Part shown: one piece after another, positions 1-5,617 of the stretch
How the letters are laid out: each line of letters opens with the position of its first letter
Position numbering within the stretch: the stretch's first letter is position 1
Source: an uncultured Veillonella sp.
Lineage (GTDB): Bacteria > Bacillota > Negativicutes > Veillonellales > Veillonellaceae
Length of the DNA: 5,617 nt
Assembly (NCBI GenBank): GCA_959608595.1
Contig: CAUHTB010000062.1
Coordinates: 1-5,617, forward strand
Direction: 5' to 3'
Position numbers and translations under genes: made by a program
The notes under the pieces: generated by a model
The model's input: the letters and a program-made list of their open reading frames with translations, nothing else
The model's database searches: none
What the model was told of the DNA's origin: nothing

Positions 1-685
1 ATTATTGGCTAATAAAGCTTATGGCAGTCGAAAAGAAGTTCATCAACTCTTAAAGGATCAAAGAGTTACTATTAATGGTGAAATAACAACAAAAAAAGAT
101 AGCCATGTTGATATTGAATCTGATGTAATAATGGTTGATGGACAAGTGGTTAATACTAAGCAGCAGTATTATATAAAATTTCATAAACCCAAAGGCTATG
201 TTACAGCTGTGGAGGATGCAAAGCATCCTGTTGTAATGGATTTATTGCCACCTGAATATATTAAAATGGGGGTAGTTCCAGTCGGAAGATTAGACAAGGA
301 TACAGAAGGATTACTGTTGCTTACCAATGATGGTGTTTGGGGACACTCAATCATCAATGGTAATAAACATGTATCCAAGGTTTATTACGTAGAATATGAT
401 GGTGAGTTAACAGAAGAAGGAATTCAACGTATAAAAGAGGGGATTGTACTAGGTGACGGAACCCATTGCAAGCCTGCTTTAATTGATGTTGTATCTTCTC
501 AATCTCTGCATATTACCATTGAAGAAGGCAAATATCATCAAGTAAAACGTATGATTGGTGCAGCAGGCGGTACTGTTACATATTTAAAACGGTTAACTAT
601 AGGCCATATAGATTTAACAGGCATAGAAGAGGTTGGTTCTATACAGGACTTAACCATTGGTGATATAGAGGCTTTCAAAAAATAG
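1..685 (+). CDS. rsuA: RsuA-family rRNA pseudouridine synthase (5' end outside window)
   Basis: This enzyme isomerises a specific uridine in rRNA to pseudouridine. The visible part has an N-terminal S4 RNA-binding domain (about residues 1-47 counted from the TTG at base 5, with YGSRKEVHQLL and VTINGE), then the synthase domain. The catalytic motif GRLDKDTEGLLLLTNDG is at residues 94-110, with the catalytic Asp expected at residue 97. A second family motif, EGKYHQVKRM, is at 174-183. The YHQVKRM form resembles RsuA (16S rRNA position 516 in E. coli) more than RluB, RluE or RluF, but the target here is inferred. The frame is open through base 2 and reads Leu-Leu-Ala-Asn, matching the usual family start M-R-L-D-K-x-L-A. 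The TTG at base 5 is therefore an internal Leu codon, and only about five or six codons are missing to the left. Stop is TAG at 683-685. Confidence 0.92.
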   Translation, partial: LLANKAYGSRKEVHQLLKDQRVTINGEITTKKDSHVDIESDVIMVDGQVVNTKQQYYIKFHKPKGYVTAVEDAKHPVVMDLLPPEYIKMGVVPVGRLDKDTEGLLLLTNDGVWGHSIINGNKHVSKVYYVEYDGELTEEGIQRIKEGIVLGDGTHCKPALIDVVSSQSLHITIEEGKYHQVKRMIGAAGGTVTYLKRLTIGHIDLTGIEEVGSIQDLTIGDIEAFKK

Positions 686-717
686 CATAAAATTCTATTC
701 AATATAGGTATTTTATG
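686..717 (+). other. AU-rich hairpin directly after the rsuA stop codon
   Basis: CATAAAAT at 686-693 is perfectly complementary to ATTTTATG at 710-717. The arm continues inward (694-698 with 704-708, one G-T pair) past a single bulged base at 709 to a 5-base loop, giving about 13 pairs. It begins at the first base after the TAG. There is no T-run downstream on the plus strand, so it is not a standard intrinsic terminator for rsuA. The A-run at 677-682 would be a T-run only for transcription coming from the right on the minus strand, where I see no gene. It could be a weak terminator or a 3'-end stabiliser, or be of no consequence. Confidence 0.4.
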
Positions 718-755
718 GTAAGATTAATTGTACTTTATAGACTAGGAGCAAGATT

Positions 756-1829
756 ATGAATGGTTTAAATCTGCTACAACAGTATATTAAAGAGCAAGAA
801 TTAACAGGCGTCATTTTGATGAGCCCTATAAATTTACATTATTTTGCTGGTTTTACTGGTACTACAGGCTTTGCTATCATTACACAAGATAAAGCCTTTA
901 TGATTACTGATTTCAGATATACTGAGCAAGCTACAAAACAATGTGAAGGATATACAGTCATTCAATATGAATCCTCTGTTATGGATACTCTTGTAGATAT
1001 ATTCAATGAGCATCATATTCACGAAGGTTTATTCGGTATTGAAGGCAAGCAAATGCCGGTAGATACGTATGAAACCTTATGTGATACATTAGATGAACGC
1101 TTTAATTTTACTTCTATCAATTTTGCTAAACTACGAGCAGTTAAACGAGAAGATGAATTAGAATTATTGCGAAAAGCTGCTAAAATTGGTGACGACGCCT
1201 TTGCTGCATTATTACCACAATTAAAGGTAGGAATGACAGAAAACGAAGCGCGCATCATATTAGAAACAGAAATGTTAAAACGTGGATCAGAGGAGCCTTC
1301 CTTTGCAACCATCGTTGCTTCTGGTAACCGTTCTAGTATGCCTCATGGTGTAGCTAGTGATAAGGTCATTGAAGCAGGTGATTTTGTTACCTTCGACTTT
1401 GGCTCCGTATATAAGGGTTACCATTCCGATATGACTAGAACTATTGTAATGGGTCCTGCCTCTGAATTACAAAAAAAGCTGTATAGTATAGTTTTAGAAG
1501 CACAAAAACGCGGCGTAGCTGCTGTTCGGGCTGGTATTACTGGTAAAGAACTCGATGCAGTATGTCGTTATTATATCAAAGAACATGGATATACCAAGGA
1601 ATTTAATCATGGTACTGGTCATGGCGTAGGTCTCGAGATTCACGAAGAACCAGTGGCTAATACAAAATCCGATACGGTATTTACAGAAAATATGATCATT
1701 ACGGTAGAGCCTGGTATTTATATTACAGGTACTATCGGATTGAGAATAGAGGATAGTGTCATCGTCAAATCTGACGGCTATGAGGTGTTGACACATAGTC
1801 CAAAAGAGTTAATTGAAATAGGTATTTAG
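756..1829 (+). CDS. M24-family Xaa-Pro peptidase (aminopeptidase P / prolidase type)
   Basis: This is a cytoplasmic metallopeptidase of 357 residues that cleaves bonds next to proline in short peptides. An N-terminal creatinase-like domain spans about residues 1-125. The pita-bread catalytic domain follows and carries the full dinuclear metal ligand set: Asp214 (FVTFDFG), Asp225 (YHSDMTRT), His289 (HGTGHGVG), Glu318 (VEPGIYI) and Glu332 (LRIEDSV). His197 (SMPHG) and His296 are the expected substrate-side histidines. The length fits the short Firmicute form (compare B. subtilis YqhT) rather than the roughly 440-residue E. coli PepP. The start is supported by AGGAG at 744-748, seven bases before the ATG. 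It lies 15 bases upstream of efp, an arrangement also seen in Bacillus (yqhT-efp). That pairs proline-peptide turnover with the factor that helps ribosomes make proline-rich proteins. Whether it acts on dipeptides or longer peptides cannot be told from sequence. Confidence 0.93.
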   Translation: MNGLNLLQQYIKEQELTGVILMSPINLHYFAGFTGTTGFAIITQDKAFMITDFRYTEQATKQCEGYTVIQYESSVMDTLVDIFNEHHIHEGLFGIEGKQMPVDTYETLCDTLDERFNFTSINFAKLRAVKREDELELLRKAAKIGDDAFAALLPQLKVGMTENEARIILETEMLKRGSEEPSFATIVASGNRSSMPHGVASDKVIEAGDFVTFDFGSVYKGYHSDMTRTIVMGPASELQKKLYSIVLEAQKRGVAAVRAGITGKELDAVCRYYIKEHGYTKEFNHGTGHGVGLEIHEEPVANTKSDTVFTENMIITVEPGIYITGTIGLRIEDSVIVKSDGYEVLTHSPKELIEIGI

Positions 1830-1844
1830 AAGGAGAAGAGTTAG

Positions 1845-2402
1845 ATGATTTCCAGTAATGATTTTCGTCCAGGTGTAACCGTTGAAATCGACGGTAATGT
1901 ATGGCAAGTAGTTGATTTCCAACACGTTAAACCAGGTAAAGGTGCTGCATTCGTGCGTACAAAAATGAAAAACTTGCAAACTGGTTCTGTAGTTGAGCGT
2001 ACATTTAATGCAGGTGAAAAAGTGCCTAAAGCACATGTTGATCGTCGTCGTATGCAATACTTATATGAATCTGATGGCTCTTATACATTCATGGATAACG
2101 AAACTTATGATCAAGTTGAACTTACCCTTGAACAATTAGGTGATGCTAAAAACTTCCTTCTTGAAAATATGGAAGTATCCATCATGTTCTTCCAAGGTAT
2201 CGTAATCGGTATCGATTTACCTGTAGCTGTTGAGCTTCGCGTAGTTGAAACAGATCCTGGTATCCGTGGCGATACTGCAACTGGTGGTAATAAACCAGCC
2301 GTATTAGAAACAGGCTACACTGTAAAAGTACCTCTCTTCATTGAAGTAGATGATGTACTTCGTATTGATACTCGTACAGGACAATACATCGAACGTGCCT
2401 AA
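1845..2402 (+). CDS. efp: Elongation factor P
   Basis: EF-P binds between the ribosomal P and E sites and speeds peptide-bond formation at consecutive prolines. The protein is 185 residues, the usual length. It has an N-terminal KOW-like domain (about 1-63) and two OB-fold domains (about 66-127 and 129-185). The domain I loop reads KPGKGAAF, placing the modifiable lysine at Lys32. This is the lysine type of EF-P (as in Bacillus, and E. coli at Lys34), not the arginine type that EarP rhamnosylates. The C-terminal family signature is present around residues 150-185 ([26 protein letters not shown]). The start follows AAGGAG at 1830-1835, directly after the stop of the upstream peptidase gene, with a nine-base spacer. 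Codon choice looks more biased (many CGT, GTA, AAC and TTC codons) than in neighbouring genes, as expected of an abundant protein. The known modification enzymes are not in this window. Confidence 0.98.
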   Translation: MISSNDFRPGVTVEIDGNVWQVVDFQHVKPGKGAAFVRTKMKNLQTGSVVERTFNAGEKVPKAHVDRRRMQYLYESDGSYTFMDNETYDQVELTLEQLGDAKNFLLENMEVSIMFFQGIVIGIDLPVAVELRVVETDPGIRGDTATGGNKPAVLETGYTVKVPLFIEVDDVLRIDTRTGQYIERA

Positions 2403-2410
2403 TACTCATT

Positions 2411-2460
2411 GATATGTATTGGGGCAAGATCTTTTCAAGGAATCTTATTCCCCATATATC
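2411..2460 (+). other. Interrupted stem-loop after efp
   Basis: Three paired blocks are nested around an 11-base loop (2431-2441): GATAT 2411-2415 with ATATC 2456-2460, GGGG 2421-2424 with CCCC 2450-2453, and AAGAT 2426-2430 with ATCTT 2442-2446. Internal loops separate the blocks. No T-run follows, so it is not itself a canonical terminator. It lies between the efp stop codon and the strong terminator at 2477-2524, so it would form in the efp mRNA 3' end, where it might protect against exonucleases. The pairing is seen in the sequence; the role is inference. Confidence 0.4.
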
Positions 2461-2467
2461 GTAACAT

Positions 2468-2498
2468 TTGCATTGTAAGCACTTGTCGTCTATGTAAT
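2468..2498 (+). promoter_or_regulatory. Candidate promoter for the Asp23-nusB-xseA operon (weak)
   Basis: The block starting with the first Asp23 gene follows a strong terminator and should need its own promoter. The best -10 candidate I can see is TGTAAT at 2493-2498 (five of six bases match TATAAT). Its -35 partner TTGCAT at 2468-2473 is poor (three of six) with a long 19-base spacer. Another reading is TTGTAA (2473-2478) with AATTAT (2496-2501), 17-base spacer, four of six matches each. Both overlap the terminator stem. A third pair lies further up: TTTTCA (2432-2437) with TATATC (2455-2460), 17-base spacer, four of six each. None is convincing on its own. Confidence 0.25.
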
Positions 2499-2524
2499 TA
2501 TATATAGGGACAGGTGCTTTTTTT
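2477..2524 (+). terminator. Strong intrinsic terminator after efp
   Basis: AAGCACTTGTC (2477-2487) pairs with GACAGGTGCTT (2509-2519) with one G-T wobble. Past one bulged G at 2488, bases 2489-2496 pair with 2501-2508, closing on a four-base loop. The total is about 19 pairs. The 3' arm runs into seven T residues at 2518-2524. This is a textbook Rho-independent terminator for the peptidase-efp transcript. It ends only 13 bases before the ATG of the next gene, so it could also act as an attenuator for that gene if the promoter lies upstream of the hairpin. Confidence 0.85.
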
Positions 2525-2525
2525 G

Positions 2526-2540
2526 AAAGAGGCCAGTATG
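2526..2540 (+). promoter_or_regulatory. Ribosome binding site fixing the start of the first Asp23 gene
   Basis: AAAGAGG at 2526-2532 sits five bases before ATG 2538. It favours this start over the in-frame GTG at 2514, which lies inside the terminator stem and has no Shine-Dalgarno sequence of its own. Confidence 0.7.
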
Positions 2541-2918
2541 ACCAAGAAAAATACTGAACTAGAGTCTGGTAAAATTAAGATTAGTGAAGATGTATATGCT
2601 ACGATTGTCACTATGGCAGCACTTGAAACAAAGGGTATACATCATATGAGCTCCACCTTTAATGATGGTGTTAATACCTTCTTTAGACGTAAATCTGATC
2701 ATGAAGGTGTAAAGATATCATTTAACGATGAAGGAGCTCTTTCTGTAACATTATATGTTTGCATTCAATATGGATACCGTATCCCTGATGTGGCCTTACG
2801 TTTACAAGAACGTATCAAAACAGCTTTAGTTTCTTATACCGAAATTGAGGTACAAACCATTGATGTAGTGGTACAAGACATTATTTTTGATGATCTAGTA
2901 ACACCATCACAGCCTTAG
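2538..2918 (+). CDS. Asp23/Gls24 family protein (first of two)
   Basis: This is a 126-residue protein of the Asp23/Gls24 (DUF322) family, the usual length. The hallmark start GKIKISEDVYATIVTMAA is at residues 11-28, followed by the KGIHHMSS turn (32-39), a DGVNTFFRR stretch (43-51) and a strand-helix core with YGYRIPDVALRLQERI (78-93). The end is IEVQTIDVVVQDI (103-115). There is no signal peptide or membrane segment, so it should be cytosolic. Characterised relatives are staphylococcal Asp23, an abundant envelope-associated protein tethered by AmaP, and B. subtilis YqhY, encoded just upstream of nusB and linked to acetyl-CoA carboxylase genes. Position next to nusB makes YqhY the closest analogue by context, but the molecular role is not established. 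The next gene's SD (AGGAGG, 2917-2922) overlaps this stop codon. A longer version from GTG 2514 is less likely. Confidence 0.88.
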   Translation: MTKKNTELESGKIKISEDVYATIVTMAALETKGIHHMSSTFNDGVNTFFRRKSDHEGVKISFNDEGALSVTLYVCIQYGYRIPDVALRLQERIKTALVSYTEIEVQTIDVVVQDIIFDDLVTPSQP

Positions 2919-2930
2919 GAGGGTATCTAT

Positions 2931-3326
2931 ATGAGTTCAGACAATCAATTAAACTATGGATTAGATATGGATACCATTGATATTGCAGACTCTGTCATCA
3001 TCGATGTAGCTACTAAAACGTTAGCTACGATTCCAGGTATTCATTCTTTAAGCCCTCGCTTTTACGATGAACTAGTAGAGGGCATTACACATGCCTTTGG
3101 TCAACGTAGTTTACCAGGTATTAATGTTAAACATCGTAAAGGTTTTATTGAAATTAATATTTATATTAAAGCCTTGTATGGATACAATCTTATTGAATTA
3201 TCCAAACAATTGCAGTTAGAAATCAAACAAACCTTAAAGAATATGCTTGATCTTAATCATGTTAAGGTTGATGTTCATATTGAAGGTATTGTTAAAGAAA
3301 AGGAGTCAACTCCACATGGTAATTAA
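2931..3326 (+). CDS. Asp23/Gls24 family protein (second, divergent copy)
   Basis: This 131-residue protein is a second member of the same DUF322 fold. The conserved scaffold is recognisable: DIADSVIIDVATKTLATIPGI (about 17-37), an LVEGITHAFGQR stretch (48-59), YIKALYGYNLIELSKQLQLEI (about 78-98) and the family ending VKVDVHIEGIV (111-121). It aligns end to end with its upstream neighbour, sharing the YGY, LQ..I and VDV-type positions, but most residues differ, so this is an old duplication. It has a short polar N-terminal extension of about 12 residues, and no signal peptide or membrane helix. The start is clear: AGGAGG at 2917-2922, eight bases before the ATG and overlapping the preceding stop codon. 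Its 3' end overlaps nusB by 11 bases. The two proteins may work as a hetero-oligomer, which is inference. Confidence 0.85.
   Translation: MSSDNQLNYGLDMDTIDIADSVIIDVATKTLATIPGIHSLSPRFYDELVEGITHAFGQRSLPGINVKHRKGFIEINIYIKALYGYNLIELSKQLQLEIKQTLKNMLDLNHVKVDVHIEGIVKEKESTPHGN
3300..3318 (+). promoter_or_regulatory. nusB ribosome binding site inside a small hairpin
   Basis: The nusB Shine-Dalgarno sequence AAGGAG (3300-3305) is followed ten bases later by ATG 3316. Four of its bases, GGAG (3302-3305), are complementary to CTCC (3310-3313) across the loop TCAA. The start signal could therefore be partly hidden unless a ribosome finishing the upstream Asp23 gene, whose stop is at 3324-3326, opens it. 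The pairing is only four to five base pairs, so the effect may be small. Confidence 0.45.
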
Positions 3327-3720
3327 GCGAAATCGACGTGAAGCACGTCAATACGCATTTCAAATGTTATATGCTAATGAATTTCATTCAGACCAAAGTG
3401 ATGTTCAATTTCCAGAAGGTCATATGCATAAATCTATGGATAAGGCCTATGCGAATAATATTATAAATGGTGTATTATCCACTTCTGAAATTATAGATGC
3501 AACATTACAGCCATTTTGTAAATCACGTAAAGTTGAAAACTTAGACAAGGTTGATCGTGCTATTTTACGTATTGCTCTATGGGAAATGACAAATGAAGAT
3601 GAACCTTTAGAACCATCTATAGCTATTAATGAAGCTATTCAATTAGCTAAAGATTTTGGTTCTGATTCTTCTTATAAATTAATTAATGCAATTCTAGATG
3701 CATATAATAAGAGTAAATAA
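3316..3720 (+). CDS. nusB: Transcription antitermination factor NusB
   Basis: NusB binds boxA RNA together with NusE (ribosomal protein S10) and supports antitermination, chiefly in rRNA operons. The protein is 134 residues and all-helical. The N-terminal signature RNRREARQYAFQMLYANEF is at 5-23, including the Arg-rich RNA-binding helix. LDKVDRAILRIALWEM (76-91) and the C-terminal signature SIAINEAIQLAKDFGSDSSYKLINAILDAY (101-130) match the family closely. I chose ATG 3316 because the protein then begins MVIKRNRREAR, as NusB proteins do, and has AAGGAG at 3300-3305. A start at 3247 would add 23 hydrophobic or basic residues that are simply the upstream gene read in another frame. The gene overlaps the second Asp23 gene by 11 bases. 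Its stop codon shares a base with the next start (TAATG), so the three genes are probably translationally coupled. Confidence 0.95.
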   Translation: MVIKRNRREARQYAFQMLYANEFHSDQSDVQFPEGHMHKSMDKAYANNIINGVLSTSEIIDATLQPFCKSRKVENLDKVDRAILRIALWEMTNEDEPLEPSIAINEAIQLAKDFGSDSSYKLINAILDAYNKSK

Positions 3721-4673
3721 TGAAACGATATTACTTAGGCATTGATACTAGTTGCTACACTACAAGTTGTGCCATTATAGATAGCGACTTTCAAATAGTT
3801 GGGGAAGCCCGCAAAATATTAGAGGTCAAACAGGGTGAGCGAGGACTACAACAATCAAATATGGTCTTTCAACATACAAAGGCATTGCCTAAGTTGATAT
3901 CTGAATTGCCACAACTACCAATTAGTGGTGTCGGTGTTAGTGGTTTTCCTAGACGTGAGGAAAATTCCTATATGCCAGCCTTTATGGTAGGGCTAGGGTA
4001 TGGTCAATCTCTAAGTCATATGATGAATGTACCTTTACAAGTTTTTGCACATCAAGAAAATCATATTTTAGCTGCCCTTCGAGAACTAAAAACAATTCCT
4101 AAAGATCCATTTTTAGCACTTCATTTATCAGGTGGTACTACGGAGCTCGTATATTGTCATTATAAAGGAGAAGGCATATTTGAGTCTCACATTATTGGCG
4201 GATCTAAGGATTTACAAGGCGGTCAATATGTAGATCGTATTGGTGTTGCAATGGATTTGCCATTTCCTGCAGGTAAGCATCTAGAAGAATTAGCATTACA
4301 AACTACAGAATATGAACCATTACCATCTTCTGTAAAAGAAGGTTGGATAAGCTTTGCTGGGCCATGTAGTGCGGCTATGCGTCGCATTAGTGATTCCATG
4401 AATGATATAGAAAAATCTAATCTATCGCGAGCTGTATTCACCTCTATTGGAAATGCACTAGAAAAAATGATTAACTATCATTTAAAAAATAAACCTGTTA
4501 AAACATTAATTGCCGTTGGTGGTGTAATGAGCAATAGTATACTTCGTCATCGTATGGATCATTATTGTAGACGTAATCACATTACATTACACGTGGCACA
4601 ACCACAATTTTCTGTTGATAATGCCACTGGCAATGCTTTTGGCGCTGCTTTTTTAGAGGAAACTAGAGGATAA
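3720..4673 (+). CDS. TsaD/Kae1-like (peptidase M22-type) protein, paralogue of the t6A enzyme
   Basis: This 317-residue ASKHA-fold protein resembles TsaD/Kae1/YgjD, the protein that transfers threonylcarbamoyl to adenosine 37 of tRNA. Matching elements are YLGIDTSCYTTSCAI (5-19, phosphate-1 region), the metal-binding HQENH (His111 and His115, from HxxxH), the nucleotide-binding LSGGTTELV (136-144), SFAGPCSAA (211-219, TsaD has SFSGLKTA), GGVMSN (267-272) and VDNATG with metal ligand Asp300. It is not canonical TsaD: SCDETS is SCYTTS, the HAEHGGVVPELASRAH segment is replaced, and the VTRGPGLVGSL segment reads VSGFPRREENSYMPAF. It is also somewhat shorter than TsaD (about 335-345). Databases often label such proteins O-sialoglycoprotein endopeptidase, a name without real support. 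No tsaB or tsaE lies nearby. The start is ATG at 3720, overlapping the nusB stop, with a weak SD (AAGAG, 3709-3713). Its substrate is unknown to me. Confidence 0.85.
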   Translation: MKRYYLGIDTSCYTTSCAIIDSDFQIVGEARKILEVKQGERGLQQSNMVFQHTKALPKLISELPQLPISGVGVSGFPRREENSYMPAFMVGLGYGQSLSHMMNVPLQVFAHQENHILAALRELKTIPKDPFLALHLSGGTTELVYCHYKGEGIFESHIIGGSKDLQGGQYVDRIGVAMDLPFPAGKHLEELALQTTEYEPLPSSVKEGWISFAGPCSAAMRRISDSMNDIEKSNLSRAVFTSIGNALEKMINYHLKNKPVKTLIAVGGVMSNSILRHRMDHYCRRNHITLHVAQPQFSVDNATGNAFGAAFLEETRG

Positions 4674-4675
4674 TC

Positions 4676-5617
4676 GTGAATGTATTAACCATTACACAAT
4701 TAAACAATCTTATAAAGCGCACCTTAGACCGTGAATATCTACTTAAGAATGTCTATGTTAGCGGCACCATTATTAATGCAAAGCGTCATAGTAGTGGTCA
4801 TATGTATTTCTCTTTAAAAGATGAAGAATCCGCTATTGATGTTACCATGTGGTCTAGCACTGTTATGCAAAAAGGGTTGGCTAATGCCATTCAAAATGGT
4901 CTATTAGTAACTGTAAAAGCATCTGTTAATTTTTACAATAAAATGGGCCGTTTAAATCTCATTGCATCCGATATGCAAATAGGTTCTAAAAGCCCATTAC
5001 AGCTTGAATTTGACGCTTTAAAACGAGAATTAACTGCCTTAGGATACTTTGATGATAGCCATAAACAAAATTTACCGTACATGGCAAGTTGCATAGGGAT
5101 TGTTACATCTCAATCTGGCGCTGTATTACATGATATTTTACATGTCAGTGAAAGACGAAACCCATTAGTTCAATTTAAATTGTTCTCTGTTCCTGTCCAA
5201 GGTAATACAGCAGGACCTGTTATAGCTAAAGGAATAGCAGCGGCTGATGCTGACCCAGAGGTAGACCTTATCATCGTTGGTCGTGGTGGCGGATCTATGG
5301 AGGATTTATGGTGTTTCAATGATAGAGCAGTTGTAGAATCTATTTATACTGCTAATACACCAGTTATCTCAGCAGTAGGTCATGAAACAGATTATACCTT
5401 ATGTGATTATGTAGCAGATGCTCGTGGAGCAACGCCAAGTCACGCTGCAGAAATGGCTGTACTTCCTATTATTACACTACAAGATCAATTAACAGAAAAA
5501 GAAGAATACCTACACGAGTTTATACGTTATACTTTACAGCAGAAACGTACAGATTTAACATTGCTCTTTAATCGTAGATTAGGTATTCCAGCTCTACAAT
5601 TTTTGCATAAACAGAAA
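4676..5617 (+). CDS. xseA: Exodeoxyribonuclease VII large subunit (3' end outside window)
   Basis: XseA is the catalytic subunit of exonuclease VII, which degrades single-stranded DNA in both directions and works with several copies of small XseB. The frame is open to the last base, giving 314 codons of an expected 400-450. An N-terminal OB-fold DNA-binding domain covers about residues 1-100 (YVSGTIINAKRHSSGHMYFSL). The catalytic domain follows with GIVTSQSGAVLHDIL (Asp153), VGRGGGSMEDLWCFND (Arg203), and AVGHETDYTLCDYVADARGATPSHAAE (His236, Asp239). These four residues sit two positions before the E. coli residues Asp155, Arg205, His238 and Asp241 implicated in catalysis. The coiled-coil region begins near the right edge. 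The start is GTG 4676, preceded by AGAGGA at 4665-4670 and two bases after the previous stop. xseB would be expected just downstream, beyond the window. Confidence 0.95.
   Translation, partial: MNVLTITQLNNLIKRTLDREYLLKNVYVSGTIINAKRHSSGHMYFSLKDEESAIDVTMWSSTVMQKGLANAIQNGLLVTVKASVNFYNKMGRLNLIASDMQIGSKSPLQLEFDALKRELTALGYFDDSHKQNLPYMASCIGIVTSQSGAVLHDILHVSERRNPLVQFKLFSVPVQGNTAGPVIAKGIAAADADPEVDLIIVGRGGGSMEDLWCFNDRAVVESIYTANTPVISAVGHETDYTLCDYVADARGATPSHAAEMAVLPIITLQDQLTEKEEYLHEFIRYTLQQKRTDLTLLFNRRLGIPALQFLHKQK

Noticed and set aside
5..7. TTG as the start codon of the pseudouridine synthase
   Set aside because: The frame is open to the left edge and reads Leu-Leu-Ala-Asn, which matches the interior of the S4 domain start in this family. 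The true start is before the window.
1019..1312. Minus-strand open frames inside the peptidase gene (also 1494-1796 and others at 196-378, 834-1022, 1809-2057 and 4223-4441)
   Set aside because: They lie opposite well-conserved plus-strand genes, have no recognisable protein motifs, and their translations look like antisense shadow frames.
1788..1828. Perfect -35 box TTGACA at 1788-1793 as an internal promoter for efp
   Set aside because: No acceptable -10 box lies 16-18 bases downstream; the nearest, TGAAAT at 1814-1819, needs a 20-base spacer. It is probably coding sequence only.
2514..2537. GTG 2514 as start of the first Asp23 gene
   Set aside because: It lies within the terminator 3' arm, has no SD, and adds eight residues absent from the family; ATG 2538 has AAAGAGG at proper spacing.
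3247..3315. ATG 3247 as start of nusB
   Set aside because: It would overlap the second Asp23 gene by 80 bases and add a non-family N-terminus; ATG 3316 has a good SD and the expected NusB beginning.
3720..4673. Calling the M22-like gene canonical tsaD
   Set aside because: Several TsaD signature segments are changed and the usual t6A partner genes are absent nearby, so only a paralogue call is supported.
1..5617. Mobile element, CRISPR array, prophage or defence system
   Set aside because: No transposase, integrase, direct-repeat array, tRNA or defence-type domain is visible; gene spacing and content are those of a conserved housekeeping locus.

Overview
The window is a dense, all-plus-strand stretch of chromosome carrying housekeeping genes. 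It is AT-rich and has strong AGGAG-type ribosome binding sites. The EF-P protein sequence and the gene order (M24 peptidase-efp, then Asp23-nusB-xseA) point to a low-GC Firmicute. I favour a Negativicute such as Veillonella, but that genus-level guess rests on family resemblance and composition, not on a search. There are no mobile elements, CRISPR arrays, tRNAs or rRNAs.

Layout: (1) bases 1-685, the 3' part of an RsuA-family rRNA pseudouridine synthase gene whose first few codons lie before the window. (2) Bases 756-2402, an M24 Xaa-Pro peptidase followed 15 bases later by efp (elongation factor P); a strong intrinsic terminator at 2477-2524 closes this block. (3) Bases 2538-5617, a tightly packed block of two tandem Asp23/Gls24 (DUF322) genes, nusB, a TsaD/Kae1-like paralogue, and xseA, which runs off the right edge. 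Junctions inside the third block are an overlapping stop/SD, an 11-base overlap, a TAATG overlap and a 2-base gap, so it is almost certainly one translationally coupled operon.

Functionally, the genes serve translation and RNA/DNA maintenance: rRNA modification, relief of ribosome stalling at polyproline (EF-P), proline-peptide turnover (the peptidase), transcription antitermination (NusB) and single-strand DNA degradation (ExoVII). The Asp23 pair and the TsaD-like protein have no firmly known job here.

I did not find an obviously new system. The points most worth a second look are the TsaD paralogue sitting where Bacillus has folD, the duplicated and divergent Asp23 genes, the hairpin that covers the nusB ribosome binding site, and the efp terminator that ends only 13 bases before the next start codon.
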